Shown in pieces: positions 1 through 8,891 of a DNA stretch of 64,000 nt (position 1 is its first letter; every line of letters starts with the position of its first letter). The position numbers and the translations under genes were made by a program. The stretch comes from Planctomycetota bacterium. Lineage in GTDB: Bacteria > Planctomycetota > OFTM77. The notes beneath the pieces are model-generated. The model was not told where the DNA came from and searched no databases. It saw nothing but the letters and a program-made list of their open reading frames with translations. The stretch is taken from positions 62,001 through 126,000 of the forward strand of contig JAJDCO010000001.1 of NCBI GenBank assembly GCA_029260795.1, written 5' to 3'.

Positions 1-100
1 CGGACCACCACGAGTCTCCTCCAGCCGATCGTCCTCCTCGGTCCGCTCCGCGAACGCACTCCGGCCCTCATTCCGCGCGCGCGACGAGTGGGAGTCGCCT
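1..100 (+). repeat. Intergenic repeat A, copy 1 (left end cut by window)
   Basis: This copy shares a block of about 90 bases with two other intergenic copies near 287-400 and 2170-2290. The best conserved part is a run containing CTCGGTCCGCTCCGC followed by AACGCACTCC. One reading frame gives LLGPLRERTPA, and that frame is kept in all three copies. The left end lies outside the window. There is no supported gene between base 1 and the BNR protein start at 513; open frames here have no recognisable homology and run through the repeats. Confidence 0.6.
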
Positions 101-286
101 CTTTGCCCCCGCACTGAAGAGGCGAGCTCGAGGAGCTTCAACGTGCCGGTGAAGACCTTGGCCCGCCTGCGAAGGGTGGAGTGTGCGCACGCGGAGCCGA
201 GCACCAGTGCGCCCACGAGCTCCCGTGACGCTCACCGCGAGGCGCAGCTGGCGGCCGAGTCGAGCCGCGCCCGCGAAGCAAGCGGC

Positions 287-400
287 CGCCACACCCGGCG
301 TCAGCTCCGCGGACCACGACGTTGCCCTCCGGCCGAATGTCCTTCTCGGTCCGCTCCGCGAACGCACTCCCGCCTCCTTCCCGCGCACGAAACGAGCGAC
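287..400 (+). repeat. Intergenic repeat A, copy 2
   Basis: This is a second copy of the same element, in the same orientation. It begins with a GCGTCAGCTCCGCGGACCAC block that is also present in copy 3, then the TCTCGGTCCGCTCCGCGAAC core shared with copy 1. The frame through the core again reads LLGPLRERTPA. It lies just upstream of the BNR lipoprotein gene, so it may overlap that gene's 5' region. Confidence 0.65.
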
Positions 401-512
401 CGCCCTAACCGTGGACCCCGCCCCCAGGAGGCCGATGCCCGCCCATCCCTGCGCAGTCAGCGCGGTGATCGCGCTGTTGGCCTGTTCCCAACTCGCGTGT
501 ATCCTCTTGCAC

Positions 513-1937
513 ATGAGTCTGCACCCACTCCCTGAACGTTCTTCCCGGCACGCGGCGATCGGCCTGCTGCTGGCTTTCGCCAGTTGCGCCACCGCACCGA
601 CGCCGAACTTCGTCGCCGGAGAGATGATCGAGCTGAACGACAACGCCGGATGGTGCTGGTTCCAGGACGAGCGCGCTCTGGTCGACGGCTGCACCTTGAT
701 CGCCGGCACCGTGGCGGATGACAAAGGCCCGAACGGCGCGGCGCGCACGGGCAACATCGAGTTGAGCGTCTTCGACCTCGCCACGCACGAAGTCAGGCGG
801 GTGCTTCTCCACGCCGGGCTCCAGGATGACGACCACAACGCGCCGGCGCTGATGAGACTGCCCGACGGCCGATACCTGGCGGTCTACGGGAAGCACGGCG
901 GGGACTCGCTGATGCGGTGGCGAATCTCCACTGCGCCAGGCGACGCGTCGGCCTGGCAGCCGGAGCAGCAGCTCGACGTCGGCGCAGCCTACACTTACCA
1001 GAACCTGTTTCGGCTGCGCGCCGAGGGCGACCGGATCTACAACTTCCACCGCGGCTACGGCTACAACCCGAACTACGCATTGTCCGAGGACGGCGGGCGG
1101 AGCTTTCACTACGGCGGGCGGCTGCTCGCTTGGACGCCAGCCGACAGCGAGATCAACGGCGCCGGCCGGCCCTATCCGCGCTACGCCGGCGACGGCGAAG
1201 AGGCGATCCACTTCATCACCACCGAGGATCACCCCCGCAACTTCGACAACAGCATCTACCACGGCTTCCTGCGCGACGGGCAGCTGCGCGACTCCCACGG
1301 TACGCCGGTGGCGGCGCTCAGCAGCGGCCGCGACGCCGACGCCGGTCCGACCGCATTCACCCAGGTCTTCCAAGGCACCGCCGACGAAGTCGCATGGACG
1401 GTCGACTTGGAACTCGACGGCGCAGGCCTCCCAGTCGCGATCTTCTCGGTTCAGCATGGCGACGGCAAGGTCAAGAAGGACTCAGCGGCCGGCGGCGAGA
1501 CCCTGCATTACTACTACGCGCGTTTCGACGGCGCGGCCTGGAGGGTCCAATTCCTCGCCCACGCCGGCACCCGGCTCTACTCCCCCGAGGTCGACTACAG
1601 CGGCTTGGCTGCGATCGACCCGGACCGGCCGGAGGTGGTCTACATCTCGACCAACGCCAATCCGCGGACGGGCGTGCCGCTGATCAGCGCTGCGGACGGC
1701 CTCCGCCACTACGAAATCTACCGCGGCCGCAGCGACGACCACGGCCAGGCCTGGACTTGGACCGCGATCACCGCGGATTCAAGCGAGGACAACATCCGCC
1801 CCAACATCCCGGCGCGCGACGGCGGACGCACCGCGCTGCTGTGGTTGCGCGGCAGCTACCAGAACTACCGCAGCTACAACACACGCCTGGTTGCCCTGAT
1901 ACAAGCCGACATCGTCTCGGCGACACCCGTCCGATGA
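513..1937 (+). CDS. BNR_4-type repeat lipoprotein, putative secreted glycan-related protein
   Basis: This 474-residue predicted lipoprotein resembles the BNR-4 repeat family (PF15892), sialidase-like beta-propellers found in planctomycete secreted proteins. The diagnostic motif WCWFQDERAL is at residues 47-56. Propeller-like segments follow (YTYQNLFRL, NFHRGYGYNPNYALSEDGG, YSPEVDYSGLAAIDPD). The N-terminus has a hydrophobic stretch ending in a lipobox-like FASC with Cys25. I chose the ATG directly before this signal. An in-frame ATG at 435 has a better AGGAG upstream and a second hydrophobic stretch, so it is a real alternative. The substrate is unknown. The gene stands alone, flanked on both sides by repeat A. 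Confidence 0.75.
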   Translation: MSLHPLPERSSRHAAIGLLLAFASCATAPTPNFVAGEMIELNDNAGWCWFQDERALVDGCTLIAGTVADDKGPNGAARTGNIELSVFDLATHEVRRVLLHAGLQDDDHNAPALMRLPDGRYLAVYGKHGGDSLMRWRISTAPGDASAWQPEQQLDVGAAYTYQNLFRLRAEGDRIYNFHRGYGYNPNYALSEDGGRSFHYGGRLLAWTPADSEINGAGRPYPRYAGDGEEAIHFITTEDHPRNFDNSIYHGFLRDGQLRDSHGTPVAALSSGRDADAGPTAFTQVFQGTADEVAWTVDLELDGAGLPVAIFSVQHGDGKVKKDSAAGGETLHYYYARFDGAAWRVQFLAHAGTRLYSPEVDYSGLAAIDPDRPEVVYISTNANPRTGVPLISAADGLRHYEIYRGRSDDHGQAWTWTAITADSSEDNIRPNIPARDGGRTALLWLRGSYQNYRSYNTRLVALIQADIVSATPVR

Positions 1938-2362
1938 CCGCTACGCGGATCGGATCCGTTGGCTGAGGTCGGGCGGTCAGGAGTCCCCAAGGGATTGTCG
2001 AGCGAACGTGAGGTCCGAAGAGTCCCGAAGGTGAGGGTCGCGGGCTGCTGGACTGGACAATCGGCGGCCGAATCAACTGGAGCGCACCCGATTGAGCCGA
2101 AGGCGGAGAACGCCAAGCAGAAGACCCTCCTTCAGCTCGATGATGAAGCGAGGCCCATTGACTCACTCCGCGCACACCCCGCGTCAGCTCCGCGGACCAC
2201 GGCGATTCGCCTCCAGCCGAAGGCCCTGCTCGGTCCGCTCCGCAAACGCACTCCGGCCTTGTTCGCGCGCGCAGCGAGCGAGAGACGCGACTCCAGGCGT
2301 CGTCTTCCCTGGCGATCATTCTCGCCTCTTGGAAGGTGTCCACCAAGAGGGGGGGGACCTCA
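1938..2362. other. Gene-free interval holding repeat A copy 3
   Basis: There are 425 bases between the BNR gene and the convergent CRTAC1 gene. Apart from repeat A copy 3 I see no gene. The open frames on both strands are Arg/Pro/Ser-rich and resemble nothing known. Confidence 0.6.
2170..2290 (+). repeat. Intergenic repeat A, copy 3
   Basis: This third copy has the same orientation as the other two. It contains GCGTCAGCTCCGCGGACCAC as in copy 2, then CTCGGTCCGCTCCGC with AAACGCACTCCGG. The frame reads LLGPLRKRTPALF, which matches the peptides of copies 1 and 2 with an E to K change. Homology fades in the GC-rich right flank. Confidence 0.65.
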
Positions 2363-5300
2363 CTACCGGATGGCTCGAGTCTGGTACTGCTCGAGATAGC
2401 GGCGGTACTCCGGGTCCATCGGACGCGGCTCCTCGGGCGGGTAGCTCTTCATGGCACAGTAGGGCAGCGGTAGAATCCAGCGCCCCGTGCGATTGTGAAA
2501 GCTGCCTTCCTTGGCCCAGCCGCTGAGGCGGAGGAACCAGGTGCGTCGAAGTCCGGTCGCCGGTTCTGGGGGGGCTTTGAAGTCGAGCCGAACCCGATCG
2601 CCGGCCACGAGGACGACCAACCGATCGTCGTGGGCGTCGAGTAGCTCCTCGACGCGGCCATAGCGCGTTGCGATGCCACGGGCACGCGGGAGCCAGTCAT
2701 CGGGCGCGGACTCTTCGAAGGCGTAGGTCTGCTCGTGACGAGCGACGTTTCCTTCGGTTCGCGAGAAGCCGTGGAACTCGAGCGTGGCTTGCTCGAGTTG
2801 GACAACATGCCGGACCAGCGCCTGCCCGCTCTCGGAGGTCGCTGCGCCCTCAGTCGGCAGAGAGAAACGCGAGACGTTCCGCGCCGAGGCGATCGTGTCC
2901 CAGAGGAACCGATGCTGTCCGGAAATGGCGAGGCGAGCGCCAGGAGGGAGCGGTTTGGAGAGCTCGACGACCATCGTCCGGTCCATTCCAGCAGGGACGC
3001 CCACGTCGGCCGCAAGCACGTGGCGTCGATCTCCCTGGATCTCCTCGATGCGAAGCGGGCCCCACGTGCGGTCCTGCTGCCAGAGCGAGTAGGCGACCGT
3101 CGAGTCGTACCACGCGATCCGACCCGTCAAGAGCAGGTGCGTCGCGGGCGCACCCAAGGTGAGCTCGAGGTCGTAGCGCTCGACCCAACCCGACAGCTGA
3201 GGCGGCACGTCCGGGTATCCGTGAACGTAGCGGCCATCTCGACTCGCGACGAGCTCCGACTCGTCTCGGCCATCGGGCAGCTGCAACCCATCGACCGCGG
3301 TGACGTCCTTCTCTGGAACGAGGTATCCCGCAAGCGATTCATACCGATCGCGCCGCGTGCTCTCGTCCAGATAGAGGTTCCCGTCGGAGGGATGGTCGAC
3401 GGCCACGAGCTCGACGCGATCGAGATACGTCGTCTCGCGCAGCTCCTCAGTGATCGCAAGATGCAGCTGGCCATCGACCGCCTCGAGTCGCGCACCGTCG
3501 ATGCGGACGTATTCCTCGGGGTCGAGATGAGCAGTCGCTCCCGGGGGCAACCACTCGTCGAGCGGGGCGATCCCGATCACGTCGGTGAGGAACGCCCAGC
3601 CCTCCGGACCGCGGGCGTATAGAAAGGGACAGCTGGCCACCAGGCCTTCCTTCTGCGGGAAGCGCGCGCTGCCGTTCGCGGCGATCTCGAGATCGGCCGT
3701 GGGCACGGCCTGTAGGATTCCCTGCGGCCAGCGCACCTTGATCCCCTCGATCTCACCGCGATCCTGAGCGCCCAGCCCGAGTCGAAGGCCGCCGGGCTCC
3801 TTGATCATCGAGGACGAGTAGATCGGACCCGCCCACTGCTCGACGATGGCCCCGATGGCCTCGCGATTGTCCTTCTTCCCCTCGGGACGCACGCGCCAGC
3901 TCCCGTAGTGAGGCGTCGCGCCGGAACTGAAGATGTGGAGCTGATCACCTTGCGCGATCACCTCGAGCAAACCGTCACCATCGAGATCGGCCAAGGCGAG
4001 TCGAGACGGTGGCAAGTCGGCAACGCTCTCGAGGACGAACCTTCCCCCTCGAGTGTTGCGCAGCAGGCTGATCCCGGTGTCGTGCGCTACCAGCACGTCG
4101 AGGTCGCCATCGTTGTCGAGATCGCCAGACCTCACGTCGCGTAAGCTCCCCTCTCCCGCCGCGAATCGCACGCTCTCGGTATCCCGAAAAGCCACGGAGC
4201 CCGGCCGCCCCTCTCCCGCATTGAACGCGCAGGCCCACTCCCCCGTGGCCCGAAACGCGAGCACGTCCGGGGCGCCGTCGTTGTCGAAATCCTCGACGAG
4301 GACGCGGACGGCGCTTTCGAGTGACGGGAGGTCCACGGGCGAGAAGGTGCCGTCGCGACGGTTCAGCAGCACACGCACCAGCGCATCGGCGACCACGATG
4401 TCGAGGTCGTTGCCGCGGTCGAGATCGTGGACGTCGAAGGTGAGGAGCTCACTCTCGCTCTGATAGAGCGGCGGCTGCATGAGGGTGAACGAGCGGTCTC
4501 CGTCATTGCGAACCCAGCGCAGAGCCGACCTCGCTCCCCCGATCACATCGAGATCACCATCGTGGTCCAGATCGAAGAGAGAGACCTGCGCCACGCCCTG
4601 GTCGAGCGGCACCGGCTCGCCGAGCATCACGGCATCGTCCAGCAGATCGAAGGCAACCTGAAGCTCACCTCCAGGCGACACCCAGATGCCATCGAGCTCG
4701 CCGTCGTTGTCGACGTCGCCCACCGCCACCCGGGGAGCCTCGGGGCTCACGGACGCGCCCTCGAGCCGCAGCGACCGGGCATCTCCCCGCGCGAGCTCGA
4801 AGCCGCGTTCAGTTTGAATCAGCAGCGCGTCGCGCCCATCGGCATCGATCACCGCCAGCAGAGTTCCGCCGCCATCGGCGAGGAGATCCTCGTCTCGCTC
4901 TCTCCATTCGAAGGTCACGGAGGCGGGCTCGGAGGCGGCACGGCTTCGATCGAGCGTCACACGCGTCAGCTCGCACTTGTCGGTATCCTCGGCGATCTCC
5001 GAGCTGATGGCCTCGAATCGTTGCCTGGCGGCCTCGGCTTCCTCCGCGCGCTCGAGACGCTGGAGCGCCATGAAGGAATGATAAGCCGCGGCGCGAAGGC
5101 CGGGCTCGATCTGGAGGGCTCGCTCGAAGCTGGTCTGCGCGTCCTCGAAGCGCCCCAGGTCGGCCTCGCACCTGCCTCGCTGGTACCAGCCGTGGGCGTG
5201 CTCGGGGACACGCTCGGTCAGCCGAGTGAAGGCTCCGATGGCAGTCGGCAGGTCGCGCATGCGCCGAGCGTAAAGACCGGTGACGTCCTCGAGAGCGGGC

Positions 5301-5644
5301 GGTGCATCCGCTCCGAGCAGGCGGCGTGCGGCCTCCAGGTGAGGTCCGACCTCCTCGATCCGCGAGTCGAGGTAGAGCAGCACCCGCGCCAGGTTCAGGT
5401 GGTCCATGCCATCCTCCGGCGAGCGTTCGACGACCTCGGCCAGGGACTGAGCGGCCTCGAGGTAGCCCTCCTCGCTGTCGCGCTCGGCGTGCACCTTTCC
5501 CAAGTTGCGAAGGCGCTGCAGCGAGAGGACCGGAATGGTCTTCGAGTGCTTCGACTCCCCGGAGTCCGAGTCACTGCCACCGCAGGCCGGTGTGAAGGCC
5601 AACAACACGATCCCAAGAATACGCCCGAGCCTCGAAACCAACAC
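2363..5644 (-). CDS. TPR and FG-GAP (CRTAC1-family) lipoprotein
   Basis: This 1093-residue predicted lipoprotein has a short signal with lipobox TPAC (Cys21). TPR-like helices follow at about residues 35-210 (GWYQRGRCEADLGRFEDA). FG-GAP/VCBS calcium-binding repeats come next (GDVDNDGELDGIWV, FDLDHDGDLDVIGG, EDFDNDGAPDVLAF, GDLDNDGDLDVLVA), then an ASPIC/UnbV-like segment (KVRWPQGILQ) and a long C-terminal region of unknown fold. A GTG start is preferred because AGGAG lies 6 nt upstream and the signal starts there. An upstream in-frame TTG would overlap the preceding stop. It lies 98 bp downstream of the related CRTAC1/thioredoxin gene, probably in one operon. It is likely exported; its partner and ligand are unknown. 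Confidence 0.8.
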   Translation of the reverse strand: MLVSRLGRILGIVLLAFTPACGGSDSDSGESKHSKTIPVLSLQRLRNLGKVHAERDSEEGYLEAAQSLAEVVERSPEDGMDHLNLARVLLYLDSRIEEVGPHLEAARRLLGADAPPALEDVTGLYARRMRDLPTAIGAFTRLTERVPEHAHGWYQRGRCEADLGRFEDAQTSFERALQIEPGLRAAAYHSFMALQRLERAEEAEAARQRFEAISSEIAEDTDKCELTRVTLDRSRAASEPASVTFEWRERDEDLLADGGGTLLAVIDADGRDALLIQTERGFELARGDARSLRLEGASVSPEAPRVAVGDVDNDGELDGIWVSPGGELQVAFDLLDDAVMLGEPVPLDQGVAQVSLFDLDHDGDLDVIGGARSALRWVRNDGDRSFTLMQPPLYQSESELLTFDVHDLDRGNDLDIVVADALVRVLLNRRDGTFSPVDLPSLESAVRVLVEDFDNDGAPDVLAFRATGEWACAFNAGEGRPGSVAFRDTESVRFAAGEGSLRDVRSGDLDNDGDLDVLVAHDTGISLLRNTRGGRFVLESVADLPPSRLALADLDGDGLLEVIAQGDQLHIFSSGATPHYGSWRVRPEGKKDNREAIGAIVEQWAGPIYSSSMIKEPGGLRLGLGAQDRGEIEGIKVRWPQGILQAVPTADLEIAANGSARFPQKEGLVASCPFLYARGPEGWAFLTDVIGIAPLDEWLPPGATAHLDPEEYVRIDGARLEAVDGQLHLAITEELRETTYLDRVELVAVDHPSDGNLYLDESTRRDRYESLAGYLVPEKDVTAVDGLQLPDGRDESELVASRDGRYVHGYPDVPPQLSGWVERYDLELTLGAPATHLLLTGRIAWYDSTVAYSLWQQDRTWGPLRIEEIQGDRRHVLAADVGVPAGMDRTMVVELSKPLPPGARLAISGQHRFLWDTIASARNVSRFSLPTEGAATSESGQALVRHVVQLEQATLEFHGFSRTEGNVARHEQTYAFEESAPDDWLPRARGIATRYGRVEELLDAHDDRLVVLVAGDRVRLDFKAPPEPATGLRRTWFLRLSGWAKEGSFHNRTGRWILPLPYCAMKSYPPEEPRPMDPEYRRYLEQYQTRAIR

Positions 5645-5742
5645 GCTCGACTCCTGCTTCCAACGAACGCCACGCGGGCGTCGCACTCCGTCAAACTCCC
5701 GGCCCAGGGGCCCCCGAGCGGGGCCCCCGACGAGACGAGCAA

Positions 5743-8553
5743 TCAAAGATCACCCTCGTGAAGCTGCCCCTGCAAGATGCGCTCGATGCGGCCTTCGCGA
5801 TCGACGATCATCGAGACGGGAATCGCCAGCCGCTCAAGGTCGAAGTATCGATCCGCCGCCTCTTCACTCAGGATGAGCATCTCGAAGGTCAGCTTGCGGT
5901 CCTTCTGGAAGCGGGCCACCTTGTCGCGAAGGCTGATCGGATCCAAGCTGACACCGACGACTCGATAGTCCTTTTGCTCGTGCAAGGACTGAAGCAGCGG
6001 CATCTCCTTCACGCAGGACGCACAGGTGGTGGTCCAGAAGTTGAGCAAGGTCTTGGGAGCTGTCGCGAAGCCGATGGGCTGAGCGCCACCCGTGAGCTTC
6101 TCGGCAACGATGGGGTCCAGGACCTCGCCGACCCGCACTCGCAGCCCGGGCACGCCCGGATCACGGAATGCGAAGGGACGAGCGGTGACGCTCTCGGCTC
6201 CGCCTCCCTCGACCAATCGGAAGCGTCCGTTGCGGGCCAGCTCGCCGAAGCTCTCGCGCTCGCGCCCGGGCCAACGGACGAAGACGCGGGCGCTTTCGGC
6301 AGCGCCCAACCCAAAGATGAGCTCGGAGGCGTTCTGAGAAACGAACCCCGAGCCGCTGCTCAGCACCTGGCAGTGTGTCCGCCCACCACACTCGACCTCG
6401 ACCACGGCACCGATCGCCTCGGGCTCTCCTCCCGTGGCTCGAAGCCGCAGCTTCAGGAAGCCATTCCCCGAGGAGCCCCCGACGTCGTTGCGATACAGGA
6501 GGTGCGCCTCCCGCTGGATGGTGTTGATGAAGAGGTCGGGATCGCCATCGTCATCGAAGTCGGCGACGCAGCTCGCGCGACCATCGAGATCGGAGTCGGC
6601 GCCCGAGATGTCGGACAGGTCCTGAAAGCGTCCGTCGGGCCCTCCGAGGAAGACCTTGTTCCGCTCGAAGCCGCTGAAGGAGAACCCTTCCTGGAAGATC
6701 AAGGCCATATGGTTCTGCTGGTACTTCTCGCTGCCGGGACGATCCACGTCTTCGACGTTGGCCTCGGCGAGGAGGGCGGAGCTGCGGTCACTCTTCTCTG
6801 TTGCAAGCGTAGACGCCACCACGTGGCGCCAGTAGACGCTTCAGGTGTCCTTGAGCGAGTTGCCCGAGATGAATCCGTTGGCGACGTAGAGATCGAGATG
6901 ACCATCGAGATTGATGTCGAGGAGCGAAGGTCCCCACGCCCACGAGGCGCCGATGCCGCCGGCCTCGGCGGGCAGACGCTCGAACTTCCCGTTCCGCTGC
7001 AAGAAGATGGAGTTTCCGGCCGCCAGCTTGAAGAGCGTGCTCTCGACCTCGCTCCCCTCCTTCTGGGCCAGACGCTTCAGGATGCGATTGCCGGCCGAGG
7101 AGGACATGTTGGAGACATAGAGGTCGAGCTGTCCGTCGCCGTCGAGATCGCCCCAGGCCGCGGCCATGCCGTTGCCGGTGTCGAGCAATCCCAGCTCGGT
7201 CGCGACGTCCTCGAACGTGCCATCGCCCCGATTGCGGTAGAGGTTGTTGTCGCCATAGTCGTTGGCGACGTAGAGGTCCTGATCTCCATCGGCGTCATAG
7301 TCGGCAAACGCGGCCGCGTAGCTCCAACTGCGGCCCGCCAACCCCGCGCCGCTCGCCACGTCCTCGAACTTCCTGCCCTCGACGTTGCGCAGCAGCGCAT
7401 TGGGAAGGCCGTTGGTCGCGCGATACCAGGAGTCCGGATAGACCGCATCGAGGCGGGGGTAGTTGCAGACGTACAGGTCGAGCCAGCCGTCGGCATCGTA
7501 GTCGGCCACGGCGATGCTGAACGCGTTCATTCTCCGATCCAGCCCGACCTCGGAGCTCACGTCGGTGAAGCGGCCCTCGCCGTCGTTTCGGAGGAGGACG
7601 AGCGCCTTGCCGTAGGGCACACCGTCCTGCTCCCAGCCGACATGTCCCTGGAAGAGATCTTGATCGCCATCCCGATCGAAGTCGAAGAAGACCGACCCCG
7701 TCACCCCCGAAGCATCGGCGATGCCCGCCCGCTCCGCGACGTCCTCGAACGTCCCGTCGCCTCGGTTGCGATAGAGGTAGCCGCGGTCGTGCGTCGAGGT
7801 AAAGACGTCGAAGCGTCCGTCGCCATCGATGTCCCCGATCGAGGCGCCTCGCCAATAGAACGTCGAGTTGCCGTCCCGCCCTAGACGAGGCAAGGTCACC
7901 GCCACTCCCGCCGGCTCCGCGACGTTGGTAAAGAGAGGCCGTTCGCGCTCGAGGTCTTGGAGCTTGTCGATCACGAACTGGCTCAGCTGCCAGCGATCTC
8001 CCCTCTTCACCACCTCGCCGTGAGCCCAGGCATAGATCGAGACGGCTCGACTCGAGGCGCCGCGACCGATCACCTGCGCCGTCAGTGTCACCCGTCCGCG
8101 CCTCGCGTCGGCGTCGAACTCGGCGCTCCGCGTCTTGAAGAAGACGTACTCGATCGACTCCAGGACCGAGAGCCGCTCTTGGAGCGAGGCCAAGAACGAC
8201 TCGCGCGTCAAGAGCTCGGCGCCTGGGGATGGCGTCGTGACCACGCGCTCGGCACCCGTCGGGAGCTCGGTGCGCGCTTCCGTACCCAAACCGACCCAAG
8301 CGCTCCCTTGGAAGTCCGAGGTGAGGTACGGGGCGGCGCCACCGAAATCTCGGCGACGGACGAGATCCGAGAACTCGATCAGCCGATTGGCAGCGGCCTC
8401 CGTCGCCTCCTCGATCGCTTCCATTCCGGTCAGGCGACCCGCCGAAGCGTTCGACTGGGCATCGTCGCTTGCCGAGTCGCCGCAGCCGGCCGCCAGAACG
8501 GCGCTGAGGAACAGGAGAGCGGATGACGACCAACACGCGAATCGTTCAGGCAC
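5743..8553 (-). CDS. CRTAC1/ASPIC-thioredoxin lipoprotein with in-frame UGA (candidate selenoprotein)
   Basis: This is a lipoprotein of 936 residues if the internal UGA is read through. The signal has lipobox AAGC (Cys24). About 200 residues of uncharacterised sequence are followed by FG-GAP repeats (GDIDGDGRFDVF, FDFDRDGDQDLF, ADYDADGDQDLYVAN, GDLDGDGQLDLYVSN, DINLDGHLDLYVANG). The frame then meets TGA at 6841-6843 (position 571) in GNSLKDT-UGA-SVYWRHVVAST. It continues without any frame change through another FG-GAP unit (ADFDDDGDPDLF), an ASPIC/UnbV segment (VRWPGRERESF) and a TlpA-like thioredoxin domain with CASC. If UGA were a true stop, the protein would lose half its family domains and the downstream part would lack a signal. 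The GTG start has GGAG 8 nt upstream. Alternatives are a nonsense mutation or a sequencing error. Confidence 0.72.
6805..6841 (-). promoter_or_regulatory. SECIS-like hairpin directly after the in-frame UGA
   Basis: Reading the coding strand from the UGA, AAGCGT pairs with ACGCTT as a lower 6-bp stem. After an internal loop, CGCCAC pairs with GTGGCG as an upper 6-bp stem closing on the loop GTG. The loop starts 19 nt after UGA and begins with G. Known bacterial SECIS elements lie inside the coding region just downstream of UGA, with a small G-containing apical loop at about this distance. Function is inferred. Confidence 0.5.
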
Positions 8554-8891
8554 GATGATGCTCCATTCGGATCTTCTCGAGGGCAAGCCGAAAGGGGTAA
8601 GACGACCGAGTCTCGGACCGGATCGAGCTCCTGCGGATCGCAAATCCCGATCCGGCCGGGATCGTTCGATCCGAGCACCAAAGAATGGTCGGATCGACAC
8701 GGAGAAGCAAGTCTATCGAGCGCGCACGACCTGATTCCTTACGACTCGGTCGTAGACGATACGCGTCGGCAGCCCTCGGACCCGGGCATCTCTTCGAATG
8801 CTCGCAAGCCTCGATCGCGTCGGGTGCGCCTTTCCGAGCGGATGGCTTCTGCTAGACTCTCGGGTGGTTCGAGAAGCCTGAGGAGCACCCG
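8554..8891. other. Divergent intergenic region between the CRTAC1 gene and the beta-helix gene
   Basis: This interval must hold the promoters of the leftward lipoprotein operon and the rightward beta-helix gene. I see a short inverted repeat CGATCC-N5-GGATCG at 8648-8664, with further GATCG/CGATC words around it, but no convincing sigma-70 boxes. No gene is supported. Confidence 0.35.

Noticed and set aside
5758-7884. A 708-codon open frame on the plus strand opposite the CRTAC1 gene.
   Set aside because: It is the complement of FG-GAP repeats, with no homology. The minus strand carries the family motifs.
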